From: Acanthaster planci
Taxonomy: Eukaryota; Echinodermata; Asteroidea; Valvatida; Acanthasteridae
Reading direction: 5' to 3'
DNA: 64,000 nucleotides
Assembly (NCBI RefSeq): GCF_001949145.1
Contig: NW_019091397.1
Location: 1,118,668 to 1,182,667 of the forward strand
Shown: piece by piece, positions 25,618 through 38,700 of the stretch
Position numbering within the stretch: the stretch's first letter is position 1
Layout: each line of letters begins with the position of its first letter
Notes under the pieces: model-generated
Database searches by the model: none
The model's input: only the letters and a program-made list of their open reading frames with translations
Told to the model about the DNA's origin: nothing
Translations under genes and position numbers: made by a program

Positions 25618-28600
25618 ATGAAGTTCTTTCGGTTGGTGCTGTTTGTTACATTCATTGCTGTGTGGGTCGGTAAGTGCATGTGGTATTTTCCATCTTTGTA
25701 TCGCCTCTTCTCCTGTTACGGGTTGGTCCTGTGTACATCGACGGCAGTTTGTTAGTGACCGTGCGGTTACTGACGCGGAACTGTATTCTTCATTTAGACG
25801 ACGAATTGTCGAATTCACAGTACATGTACTGAATTCGATACTGAAACCCTTCAATGTGGGAAATGCAACTTTCCCTAACCTAATTCTCCAAATTTGGTAT
25901 AAAAAACATTTGTTTGGTTTGAAATTCCTTTGAGGGATGGAAATTTGTTAAAACAATCTCGGTAGGGGGGGGGCCTAATATCGGAAGAAAAATTGTGAGA
26001 CTCCCGATAGCCTGGAAGATGGTAGGGAGAGGATCGCTATACCGAGCGACGTATTTTACCAGAACGTATTTTATTGAAGTCCTTCCATATCTGTTCATTG
26101 TATGGTCAAGGAAAACTTAAGGAAAAACAGAGGTAATTTGAAATGTAAGTGGCAGAAACATACAGGTTCTCAGTCCTGATTTTGTGAGCCCCTCGAAAAT
26201 CAAAGTTTTCGTTCATGCAGTTGTGGGTTAAAATTTGAAAAAAAGTACATTAGCTTTGGTCAATTGGTTGTTTCAAGTAATCAAAGCTTGTATCGTCTGT
26301 TTCACACTACGGTTTCGCATTTATGATCCATTTTCAATGGCCTTCGACGACACCACAAATAAGGGACAGTTTCAGTTGGTCTCCACTCCATCGTACAGCA
26401 AGGGGACCAAAGGAGTGACTGAATTCCATGAATCATTTTTTAGCTAATTTGAGTTGTCAGTTTTGAAACTGGAATTTGCTCACAGACTTTTAAAGGAATG
26501 CAGTCCTTTGTAATTTCTCTTAGTTTCAGGAGGACATGTTGGGCAGTGTCCTGCAATCGATGGAAGCTCCAGAGGTACCTGTGTGGAGCTGTGTTCGTCG
26601 GATTCCGACTGCATGAGCCACCAAAAATGCTGCTCAAACGGCTGTGGCCACGTGTGTACGACCGTCAAACAACCGCGAATCGGCCACAAGCCTCCGCTGC
26701 AGTGCCCGCCGATAGACAGTGGAACGGTCGGTATTTGTACTGAGGAATGCAGCTCGGATGACCAGTGCAAAGCAGGGAAGATATGCTGCAGCAACGGCTG
26801 TGGTCATGCCTGTGTCGAACCCGTGGAACCCCCAGGGAAATCTGGAAAATGTCCGGCGGTGGATGAGCGTCGAGACTCGGAGGACAACTGCACCGATGAC
26901 TGCGGCGTAGATGCGGACTGCGAAAACGATCTGAAGTGTTGCAGAATTGGCTGCAATCATTCCTGTGTGGAGCCCGTACGCGACGCCAATGTCACCAAAC
27001 CAGGAGTTTGTCCACAGAAACCTCCGGAGTCATTTGGCATTTGCTCTGAGAGCTGTGACTTCGATGGCGACTGCCCCGAGAACCAGAAGTGCTGCAGTAA
27101 TGGATGCGGACATGCTTGCATGAGCCCCGCCCCGTCTAAGCTCGGTCAGTGCCCGAAGGTTTCTGGTGGCCAAATCGGAGTGTGCTCCGAAGATTGTCAG
27201 TCAGATGCAGATTGCCCCGATCAGCAAAGGTGTTGCAGTAATGGGTGTGGCCACTCTTGTATGGACACCACCCAATCCAAGCCAGGCGAGTGTCCTAAAG
27301 TACCGGATGGACTGGCGGGCATCTGCTGGGAAGGATGCTCTTCGGATATGGATTGCGAAGGAGTTGGGAAGTGCTGCAGTAATGGGTGCGGCCACGTCTG
27401 CGTGGATCCAGTGGTGGTTGTAACGCAGCCGCCTGAGCGGCATTGCCCGTTGGTCAAGGGCGATACCGTGGGCATCTGCGTTGATGAATGCAGTTCGGAT
27501 AGCGATTGTGAAGCTGCTCAGAAATGCTGCAGTAACGGATGCGGGCACGTTTGTATGGATGCTGATACGACCGCCACAGCACAAGGTAATTAAGGTATAT
27601 CTACGTTGCACACGTCACGACATAAATATTTGGGATCTCGTTTCGGCCTGCCTCACAGTATGTTTGTCATATCCGATCCTTGTACTTCCCAGACCCTCTT
27701 TTGATTAGAACAGCTTATCTTACATCCACAAATCTAAATGGAGCAACGAGAGCCAACCCCCCCGCCCAGAAACAGCAAAATTATTTGGTCTATTTCATTT
27801 CCGTGACTTCCAAAAGCTTGTGAAAAAAAACCAAATACAGCCCCATTCCTCAGAGAGACCATAAAGGGTTACATGAAAGAATTTCAGCATTTTCTAGCAA
27901 CTTACAAACTATTTTGACTCCTCCCCCTCAAAAGTTGGTTCTGGATCCGCTCTTGCTCCTTTGGTTGCTAAATCACTCCTTTTCGCAATTTCTCCAGGTT
28001 GCCGACTGGGCGAAAATTATTACACAAATGGAGAAATGGTTCCCACAAGCGAAGACTGTCAGGCATGGTAAGAAAGCTTGGCATGAAGAACGAGCCAAAA
28101 ACCAAAGAAAGATCAAATCATGAATCATAGATCTAAAGGCAAATGCTTATGTTAAATGAGTATATTCCACCTTGCAGGTTTCGATCACACACCACGTGCA
28201 AGTTCAATGGTTTCCACGTCACGGTTTTCTTTGTTTTGTTTTGTTTCATTTTAGGTATTTCACACACTATGTTTTAAGCCTCTATGCAGAATCTTGATTG
28301 ATTGATCACCTTCCCTATATTGTTATTTTCTTAGATTTTTGCTGGCCATGGCCAGCTGTTAAATCCTGAAGTCAATCCTACAGCGGACTAACAATTGATT
28401 TGTGAACTTAGCTATTCTATCAATATGGCTAATTACTATCTGTCCGTGAAATATTCACCTACTTACTAATCAATCAATATTACATGCTTATTTTCAGCCA
28501 CTGTGAGGAAGGGGAAGTGAGATGCAGTGATTTGGAGTTTTGTGGAAGAGGTAAACGAGCTTTTGTTGTTGTTTGTTTTGGTTGTTTTGAGTTATGTTTA

Positions 28601-30363
28601 GTACATGCAATGAACTTGTGTACCAAATGCACCAATGACAGTACGATGGCTCAGACATACCCTTATAGGCGGAACAACGGCATGACTGACTCACAAGGTG
28701 TCTCAAAGAGTGAACACAAAAATCTTTTTAACAAAATTCATTCCATCGCACACATTTCCAACTTGAACTCGAAAAGTTCCCTTAAAATTATCGTCACATC
28801 AAATAAAATAAGTTTTATTCAAATAGTTTGGTATCTCTGTGTCCCTTTTTGTAAATAATAAAGTATGCTTCAGGGCATAGACAGCGGTACCAGGGGGCCA
28901 CGCAGGTTCCCGTCTTTGGTGTATTGTTTTTCCCCACGCATACCTCACTGCACGTATAAAGCACATTCCCAAATGATTTCATGCATTTTTTTAGTTACCA
29001 TCAAAGGAGCCGCGGCAGAACTCAGCCCCTGTACTTTTTCCATTTCCCTTTTATACTTACATTTATTATTCAATAATACGTAGTTTCCAGCACATGATAC
29101 AAAAAACACTTGATTGAACCGAGTTTAAACTGTACACAAAACCTAAATACAACGGATTCCAATGTCACTGCACGGTCGAGATGCGCCAGGACGGACCCCC
29201 CCCACCACCACTGTACGTCAAACAAAAATCCATGATTTGACCCTTGAAGTATTGCAATCTGTTTTTAAAAGATGATATGAATTGCAATCGTTTTGAGAAG
29301 TGCTTGGCTCTTTGAGGATTGATAACAAATTTATTGAGACTTCACACAGTGCATCTGTATGTTGTTTGGTTTGACCAGGAGTGTTCAACAAGGCCCTCGT
29401 TATGCCGCTGGTATTAAGCGCTGCCGGGGTGTTGCTTAGTCTCGCTCTCGTGATTCTGATCGTAAGAGTGAGTATCCCAGACGACAGGTAGTATATCAAG
29501 ATGTTCAGCAGGTAGCAAAATCCTAACGAAAAAATGAATTTCGGTTCTTAGTTCGCGGAAAAATGAACTTGCATTAATTAAGAGTTGATGGAAACTTTAA
29601 AGTTAATATTTTCGACAAAGCTTGGGTGTGAAGTGATGCGTCATGATGGCAAATATTAACTTAAACACTTTTTAAAAACTTAAACACATTTTTTTTAGAT
29701 TTTAGTTTGCTTATTCTATTCTTCCATATTTTTTCTTTTATTTACAGTGTTTCCTGATCAGAGCAGCGTCAAAGAGGTCACGATACAAATTGATGCACGA
29801 GGTAATTCATTATGTTAGCTCAGTTTTCTGTTTTAACAACCATTTATACTTCACACTAGGCCTATCTGTGGAATTTTTTGTGTAAAGAAAAGTCAATATA
29901 TATTTCAGTGGAAATCTACCACTGTTACCAAAGGGGTCATAAATTTAAACTTGTGTAGTTTCTTCATTTCCAGTTTGCCAATTTTTTTTGTCTCATAACC
30001 TACCTCGAATTTTCATCATTGTGACAAAGCGTAGGCCCTATATACAAACTGTACCCTACACATAACCACCCAATGGTTACAATTCCTGATATTACACCAT
30101 ATGTCTTTAACACCAGCTTTTTTGCCCTTTTCCCCTTTGTCAAAGTGATTCATATTTTCCGAAGGGGCAGAGATTATTGTTGATGGTGTTTTAGTTTCAA
30201 TCATTTTATCATCATTTTGCTATTTTTGATGGAGAAGAAAAGTTTGAAATGAAAGAATAATCTCTGGACATTATCTATTTCTCTCTCCCTCTTTGTTAAA
30301 TTGTTGTTAAAGGTACCGGAGTTTGAGCCTATTCCAGGTGCCTCTACGAGGAACGCTCTTTAA
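25618..30363 (+). CDS. Gene 1: membrane protein with seven WAP domains and a half-VWC module
   Basis: Seven exons: 25618-25669, 26530-27585, 27998-28067, 28498-28550, 29379-29467, 29748-29801, 30313-30363, with phases 1,1,2,1,0,0 and 474 aa. A signal peptide (1-18, starts [10 protein letters not shown]) is followed by seven WAP domains (about 22-365), all in one 1056 nt exon, mostly with the motif KCCSNGCGH; domain 3 differs ([11 protein letters not shown]). A six-cysteine VWC half-module (371-409) reads GENYYTNGE ... DCQACHC, then a transmembrane helix (about 417-439) and a basic tail ([14 protein letters not shown]) ending NAL. All WAPs keep eight cysteines with canonical C-x3-C spacing. 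A type I surface protein; tandem WAPs suggest multi-site protease inhibition or adhesion, unproven. The exon 3 size (70 nt) equals that of gene 2 exon 4. Continuing exon 2 past its donor meets a stop only two codons on, supporting the splice. Confidence 0.92.
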
Positions 30364-30585
30364 TTGGACCGTGCTTGGGCAGACCCACTTAAGGGAGCTG
30401 ATGAAAGCCGTAGAGGTCACTACAAATATAATAACTGTGCGTAGCTATTATACGCCCTACTTTTAAAGTATGGTATTAGTTGCTTGGAGAAAGTTGTTCT
30501 GGTCTATTTCTCAATCGGTTTTTAATAGGGAATGATTTCTTGGGGGGAAAATATAGCAATGAATGGCCTTCATTCATTTAGACTG

Positions 30586-30754
30586 TGACGCAGACCTGCC
30601 AACCTCACCGTAGGCATTGAGGTTAGGCATTACCACACAACAAATTAAAAGCTAATTCAAATGAGCCTTCAGTTCATTTAAATTTTAATTAATCTATTGT
30701 GTGGTAATGCCTGACCTCAGGAAGGAGTACGGCATGTTGGTAGGTCTGGTGACG
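30586..30754. mobile_element. Foldback (MITE-like) element
   Basis: Two imperfect inverted arms of about 55 bp surround an AT-rich loop. The inner ends match best (AGGCATTACCACACAA against its complement), and the outer ends share AGACCT-CCAAC. No coding capacity. Target duplication not determined. Confidence 0.6.
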
Positions 30755-31720
30755 TATAAAAAGGGGCAAAGCTTCAACACTTTTCCCCTTGATCGGTTTG
30801 ACGATGTGGATCACTTGGTTATTCGAATGCTGTGACATGTGACAAATGCTGTGAAAATACCTTTTCAAAATTCATTGATACGCTCAATCGTAGGACAGAG
30901 CTCAGTTCTTCCATTAGCAGGGAGTAGTGTCATGTGGGTAGAGAAAGACGATTGGAAAGATCAGCATTCTTCAGGGATACGATTTTTCAGTTTTTCAGCT
31001 GATTTCAGCTTTTTCTGTTTTGGATTTCAGCTTATTTCCTCACTAGTTGTGTACAAAAGTATAGGAGATTTTCACAGTTCAGCTTCTTAATGCCTTTTTC
31101 AGCTGTTTTCAGCTATTTTTATCATTGGTCAATCTCATCCCTGATTCTTATCTTTCGTGTTTTGATGAAAGGAAACAAAGACTCCCATGTCCACGTTTCT
31201 TTGTAAGAATTTCATTATTTCTCAAAACTGAACGAATAAAAGCTCTGACAAATAATTTATCAAAGATTTGTAAGCTGCTGGTCTGTCGTCAAAGTGTGCC
31301 ATCACATCTTCATAATAGCGAATATCCATTGTTCCAGATATATGTATACATATGATGCTACATTTAATTTGGTGGGGTGTATATAAGTCGGAAAGCTATG
31401 TTGAATTCCAGAGACTGTAGAACACAGATTTCTCAGTACTGTTTAATTAAGCTAGTCCAGAAATCGTAATTTTTGCAACGCGTTAAGGGTATAGGAAAAT
31501 ATGGGGGGGGGCTGAATACATTTAACATAAAAGAGGGCGCTGATCATGTAATACGTAGTCTGTATACGTCCACGTAAGTTCACTGTGCGCCATTAACCTC
31601 TAGACCTTTTCTGTCTCCCCTCCCTTTTTTGAAGGATTGGGGGACCCATTACCAGCTTTCATGCGTCATTACGTCAGTGCACAAGGGGTAAGCTAGACTA
31701 AACCGCTTGCAAACCCCTCA

Positions 31721-32177
31721 CACTCAGACTCGAGTCCGACTCGAGTCATAATTTTTGGCAACTCGACTCAACTCCACTCCAGTCCCGACGGGTACATGAC
31801 TGGACTCGAGTCTCTGCAAGCAAATGACTCGAATCGAATCTCTCATGGAGACTCAACTCGATTACAAGCTCATAAGACACGAGTCTCAACAAACAAGCAA
31901 AACTGTAGTTGGCTCGATACTTGTCAACCTAATTTATTTTCAGTAGGCCTAGGCCTATGTCTAAATGAAAATAAAATACCCCAAAAATGAATGATATGCA
32001 GTTGTGTTTTTATTGTATTTTGTTCAAAAAGTTGGGACTCAAATTGACTCGAGCTCGGTACTCGACTTGAATAAAGTGACTCGACTCGACTTCTTGAAAC
32101 AATGACTCGACTCGATTCACAATGCTAAATGACTCGACTCGACACGAGTCACCAAATTTAATGACTCGTTACAACAC
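31721..32177. repeat. CTCGA-rich interspersed repeat
   Basis: Seen directly: more than a dozen copies of GACTCGA or its complement TCGAGTC in two blocks (31721-31890 and 32035-32177) around a spacer of different composition. The layout looks like one repeat family member or a degenerate inverted repeat, not a gene. Confidence 0.65.
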
Positions 32178-32740
32178 TGCTCACACTGTATTTAAGCAAC
32201 AAACCTTAGAGGCTTCAAGTTCCATGAGGTACTTTGATGGGAGGGCCATTAAATGAGGGCGCTCTTTAAATCTTACAAAGTCATCAAAAATATTTCTGTC
32301 CCCAAAAATTTGCCCTGTGAAGGATCTTAAAAAGCTTATTTTTCCTATCCCACGAAACGGAAATGTAACACGGTATTGCCTAGTATGTGTTACAGCTTGT
32401 CAACTCATCGATACTCTCTACGGTGCTTGCAAAATATCGGTTTCTGTCCTTGTGTTACTGTCTTTTACACTGGATCACTGGTAGACCTACATTATACCAA
32501 CTGAATCGAAACAATTCTGTATCTTCAGGTCAAAGGCATAAACGTTCACGGGTCTGCAGCAAAACTTTTCGTCGAGCTAAAATTTAGGCGAACTGAAGAC
32601 GGCGTCGTAAGCAACATTGTGATGTATGGCCATTGGGGGCGCCCTTGAGTGTTTTGTTCGGAGCCGACGATATGCATGCATGTCGTCTGTATTTTCACTT
32701 TATTTTCACCACGAAGCTGTCTTTGAACGTTTGATAAGCA

Positions 32741-35700
32741 ATGCCAGAAATGGAACTTGGGATTTTTTTCTGTTCCATCTTAGTACTTTTTGGAGTACAA
32801 GGTAAGATGGGTATTCAGTAATTCTAATGGTTTCATCGCGTCAGCCTAGGCCTATAACGCGCTACCTACCCGGTACGTCATTCATGTGCACCTACATTCG
32901 GCATGTTGGGGGGGGTGCTCTGGAGGCCGCACCCACCGTTTGAGCAGCGAATGTGCAGGGCAATTATAGAACAATGACAAAATTACCCTGGCTTCGACAA
33001 ATCAGGAAAAACACAAGTTTCTCTGATGATGTCCAGAGATAGGCCTAACTCCTAAAAAAAAGGAAAGAGTTCCATATACTGACATTGACAATACCTGCAT
33101 GTAATGCCCTGTGCAATGTACAAACTTTTGAGACTTGTCTGAAAAAACTGTTTTCTACAGAAATTTTTTGAAGTTTCTCACCTTAAGGCTTAATTTCACT
33201 TTTTGGGATATGTTATCACTTTCTGACATCTTTCATAACCTTTTAACATGTTTCAGGGAAAATTACTAATTAGTGCTGTTCATGATTATAGAACTCTTAC
33301 CCTAAAAAATGTCATGAAACCAATTTTCATTGTGATGATTGATGCCTACACTTCATGTAAAATGTATATAAAGCAATTTGGAGGGCTTTATCACATGTGC
33401 CAAGCAGGCATTACATTACATTACATGGGATAAGATGGCCGACAAGCCATGTACATACATGTACATATGTTGTCCTGTGTTTTCAGAAATACATACAGTG
33501 CATTAGGGGTACTGTTAGTCTTGCTGGTAGCTCTTCTACACATGGTAATGTGAAGTGAGTTACTTACATGTACATGTACATCCTTGTTCCATGTTCACAT
33601 TCAGTGTTGAACAAGTGCATGTAACTGTTTGATATTCAGCGTTGACAGTATGACATTCAGCAAGCGCTCAGGATGCACACCCTTAGCAAAGACCTTGCCG
33701 GCATTCTGGTTGCAACCGCAATGATGGAGTTCGTTTCTGACAAGATATAAGGAAGTTGCCTTAAATTTACCTGACTTCATGTACATGTAGCTGTATGGCA
33801 TGATTCATATGTGAAATCTGTGTATATGTACATCTGTGGAAGAATCCATGCAGCTTAGGCATTTTTTGCATGCTTCGTACAAGTACCCCCCAAATAAACC
33901 TGTTTGACATTCTCATTGCATCATGGGATAGCATGGCAAACAAGTCATGCATTTAATGCATGAGCCTGTCGTTGGAATAAACCAGTCAAAAATCAATATT
34001 TCTTCGAAATATTTCTCAAGTATCTGCTCATCAGTGTCGGAGATGGATGCATACATGTAGGCTTACTGTACAAGAAACATTTTCAAAATACATGTAACAA
34101 ACATTAAAACAGGGTTGTTGATTTTTTTAATTTAAATCAGATTTTTTTATTTTCATAAAAATTTGAGACAAGTTGGCTCAACTGTCTATTCAAAAGCAAG
34201 CAAATTAGCTGCTTGTGTAATAGTTTTCTTTTATTTATTTCTTTGTGGCAAAATTAAACAAATTTGGATTTAAATTAAGAAATTTAAATCAATTAATTTA
34301 ATAAAATTCATAAACTACCATGTCTTAGCCGTAATGAAATGCATGCAGTAAAACACCCATCAGTACATGTACCCTCACAGAAGACACTTCCTTCAGAGAC
34401 AAGTACATGCACATCAGGACTAATGCTCATACATGTACACCAAGGATAGAGTGCATACCAGGTTTTTAACTGAACTTGTTTAGTTTTGACAAAAGTAGAG
34501 TTCACAAGAATTTTTGTACATGCATCAAATGACTAATGAGTGAGAAACATGCCATGCATTTATTTTGCATGCTACGTGTACACGTGTACTTGTACAAAAT
34601 GCTGGTATTTTACCTTGCTCTATGTGCAAAAAGCTGCCTCATTTTGTTTGTGATCCAGCTCCACACAGCAATGACTTAGGCTTGATTAAAGATCACATTA
34701 TTAAGGGCAACATTAAGGACTAACGTTTCTTATCTCAATAAAATACATGTATACTTGTAGAGATGTACATGTAAAAGGTTGATGTACACTGATATTTTAC
34801 CATATTAAACCATCATGGAGGAAGGACACAGAAGGAGTTTGAACTGCCCAGGCTATAACTTCTGACCAATTAGCGCAAGCTTTCTGTCATGCCTGGTGTT
34901 TCCATAGCCAGAGCACAGCGAATGCTTGCTACACACCGCCTGTTTCACAACCATAAGCCCCCTTTGTACCCTATGATCATTGCTGCAATGTTTCACTGGT
35001 AATCTGTATCCTTAAAACGTTGTACACTGCAGTATAGGAAGTTGAATATTCATGCCATCGGTGGTGCTTGGTATGACCTGAAAACCACATCAAATTTAAT
35101 GCTTGCGCAGTTGCTTGTATTAGGCTGTGTACCCTTAGTGTTCATGCACAGTCATTGCCCTGATGGACCGCTTTCTTCTGGAGTTTTGGGAATGAATAGC
35201 CAAGTTGTTTATAAGATATTATGTTTTATTTGAATCATTATTATTATGGCATTTATACAAATAGGTATTCCATAAATCTCTTGAGCACTCTGTGTGATGA
35301 AATAGCACATTTTGTTTGTCATGAACTTACATGTAACTGTCCAGTGATGGTCAACATGTTGGCCAGTCTTAGCCAAATTTGTAGAAAGACTTTGAAAACT
35401 GATGTTTTGGAAAGACAAAATAAAATTACAAACATTGTATGGATAAGAGAACCGCACATCAAAGTAAAAAGGTTATTCTTCATTATTATGCTTCATTTCT
35501 CCCCTCACTTGTTCTTTTGGGCTGCGGTTTCTAGCTGACTGGAAGCCAGGCCTGTGCCCAGCTGTGAGAAGTGACCGAGCTGGAACATGCAAACATGTCT
35601 GTACAACTGACTTTGATTGCCATGGTAACCAGAAATGCTGCAAAAATGTCTGTGGGACTGCTTGCCAGCGGCCAGTGATTGTTGGGGAATTGGAAGAGGA

Positions 35701-38700
35701 TGCACCGTACCGGTACCTCCAAACTGTTGGTCCCAGTGACCCGCAAAGAAAGACGACATGTATGTGTCAAATGTGGATTTTTGTTTGCTGTTAGAGTTAA
35801 AACTTTTCACCTCTGCCTGCCCCAATTTCTACATGTTGCAACTTTGAAGTTGACATGTGCAGACATGTACATGTTCATCCTCACAGACTAGTGTAAGTGG
35901 CACAAGAACTGTATTACCACATCATGGCTGAGATGATGCAAAAGGCATTCACAGTTCTCCAGCCTGCTAGTCTGTTTATGTTCAATCGGCACCGGTCCTT
36001 CTCACGAAGTGACACTAATGTCCAAAAAGGAATTTGTGTGGATTTCCGTTTTTTTCAGTATTCTCTTTTACAAGTATCGTGCTTGACCATTTTGACATGC
36101 TCCTACAAACAAAACATTGTTCATGTCATAGTTACATTAATGTTGCCAGGGGGAAAAACATCTTGAAAACAGCATTTGCATTTTCACGAAGAGACGCAAA
36201 AGTTCTTTGAGCATGGACTGTACCAAACGTATTGCAAGGAAACGGCTGAAAAGTAGGTCAACTTGGATTTTCTTTTTCACAAAGTGACATTAGCTTTGTT
36301 ACATGTGCATTCACAGTTGTGTGCTTGTAAAGACACGAACACCTTCCCTGTGATTATTATACATCGAACAGAAGGACATTCATGTACAAAAACATAATTT
36401 TTGTTTTCATGAAGTGATGTTCACCTTTGCTAATTAATTTTTGCTAATTAACCCTTGTTTATACACTAATTACTTGGGTTAAGTAAACGATTAGACATCA
36501 AAGAATCATTTAACCCTAACCCTCCTCAATCCTTCACCTGTTGGAGGACTGAGGAGTGTTAGGGTTAAGGAATTTTTGTTACATGATATTTTCACAAAAT
36601 ACTTATTTTGGTAGTTTTACAAAGGATAATCTTCCCTGGCGATTATCTCGAAAACCTGTTTTCCTCAAAATCCACATTAACATCACTTGGTGGTGACTGT
36701 GACAAATGTGCATGCATGATGTATGAATATTTTGGGAAAGACCTATATGTTGGATCGTAAAATAAAGTGCAAGACAAGACACCACAACTCACTTGAAGCA
36801 TTCGAAATTAAACTCTGGCATTTTCCTCCCAAAACTTAATATTACAGTGTACATGTTCATGTATGTAACTGTATGTGCAGGTAGTGTAATGAATTTATCT
36901 CTTATCGACATTTATTTCATTGTTTCACAAGTGCCACATGAAGAACTTTGTCCGCAGCCAGTAGAAGACAATTCAGCGCCGCTGTGTGTCGACCCACCAC
37001 CCTGTAAGATTGACCAGGACTGTGCCATCTTTGAGAAGTGTTGCTTCACTGGATGCAGTTTCATGTGTGTTGCTCCAAAGGGGTTTACAGGTAATGTGGC
37101 TGGAATGTACATTTCTGTACGTATATGTATGTACAGTATGTTAGTCCCTCTTGAGTGTGGCCTTATCCTAGTGTTTTATACCTCTTGTGGGGCCCTGGGA
37201 AATGTTTGGATTCTAGATGCTCTGCCATACAATCTGAGGCATTTCCTGGCCACTTTCTTCAAATCAAATTTGCTTGTGTTTAGAACTTACCTGCAGTGGT
37301 GTATCCAGCGGTTGGAGGGAGACAAGTCGCTCCCACAGAGTTTTTTTTTACAAATAATATTTAATAATAAAAGAAAGTAATTGGTATAATTACATGTAGG
37401 ACCTACATGCATAAATGTTAGCACCAAAACCCTTAGAAAACAACACCACAAAATAAAAGCAAAGATGTCCAGACTGTGGGTAAGACTTTTGGTATTTTTC
37501 TCATCATGTCCAATGAGTCGAAGCCGTATTCCCTTTTGAATTTGCCCCCCCCCCCGCTAAAAACTGGATACGCAACTGCTGACATGTAACATAAAGGCAA
37601 GATCTTGAAAGGGAGGGGGTTTGGTCATCAAAAGTAGATTTTTCCTCAGAGGCACTTTTTTGATTAGGTGCCGGTGTATCCTAAGAAAAAAGGGGCCCTC
37701 AAGTGTTATGGGAACATACTGTGTGTGTGTGTGATTTAGGTAAACTGGTTCTCAATGTGACAGAGTGAAAATGATATTACATGTACTGGGGAGACTGGAA
37801 ACAGTCCAGAGTTTTGTGCATACCTGCAATTAATATTTTTATGTGAACGTATCTAGATTTGTTTGATTGTAAATGTTACTTTACTAACGCTGAATATTAA
37901 TGCTGACAGACTCTTCATGTTCATTCCACTGAGTGTGGTAAACTTCTTTATACATGTACTTCTGTAACAGATGTACTGCCAAGGCAGTTGAGTATGGGGA
38001 AAATTTAGTGGCAGAAAAAAGTACAGGGCAGCAAAACTTCAGGAGGACGGCATCATATGTTGGCTGGGCAGTCCACCCTGCTAAGCCCCTCGTTTGGAAT
38101 ACTGACAGTACTTGTCACTTTGTCAGACTTTGATGATGCATTGTGTGAAAGACACATTAGTCATCGATCCTCCAACAAATACATGTACAGTATAATTAAG
38201 CTTACGTGTAGAGCCAATGATTTTACGTTTCCAAAATGGGTATTTTCCCTTTTGCAAAATTAAAAAATTCGAATTCAAAATTCAAATTCTGTTTAATACC
38301 TTCGTAAGCATGAGAGCAAGTTTTAAACTATGCATAGACACCATTTGCTCAACCATACCCCCCCAAAAAAAAAACGAAAGAAAAGAAAAGAAACAAATAT
38401 TGTTTGGAAATACTCTTGCAGTGTTTCCAACTTTTTTTTATAATTTCTGTAGTGAAAATTTTTTTAAAAATCCACACAAAAAATGCGGCATCTCCACCCC
38501 TTGATTTCCCACCAGTACACGATCGCCCTTGGGCGCGATCATCAAAAACTTCTTACGATTAATCAATGGACAATTCATGTGCCACTCCTTGTGTATAAAA
38601 TCAGATTACATGTACATGTATCATGAAGCCACCGAGTAGGTCTTGCATGTGACAATTGTTCATCACAATATGTTATTATTAGATATGACTCCACATTTTT

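Larger units (their letters stand above)
30364..32740. other. Intergenic stretch between genes 1 and 2
   Basis: Holds a foldback element (30586-30754) and a CTCGA-rich repeat (31721-32177). An AATAAA at 31235-31240 could end gene 1 transcripts but is about 870 nt past the stop. No exon recognised. Confidence 0.5.

Noticed and set aside
36510-36568. Telomere or telomere junction
   Set aside because: Only about two telomere units per arm, inside an intron and in inverted orientation; not an array.
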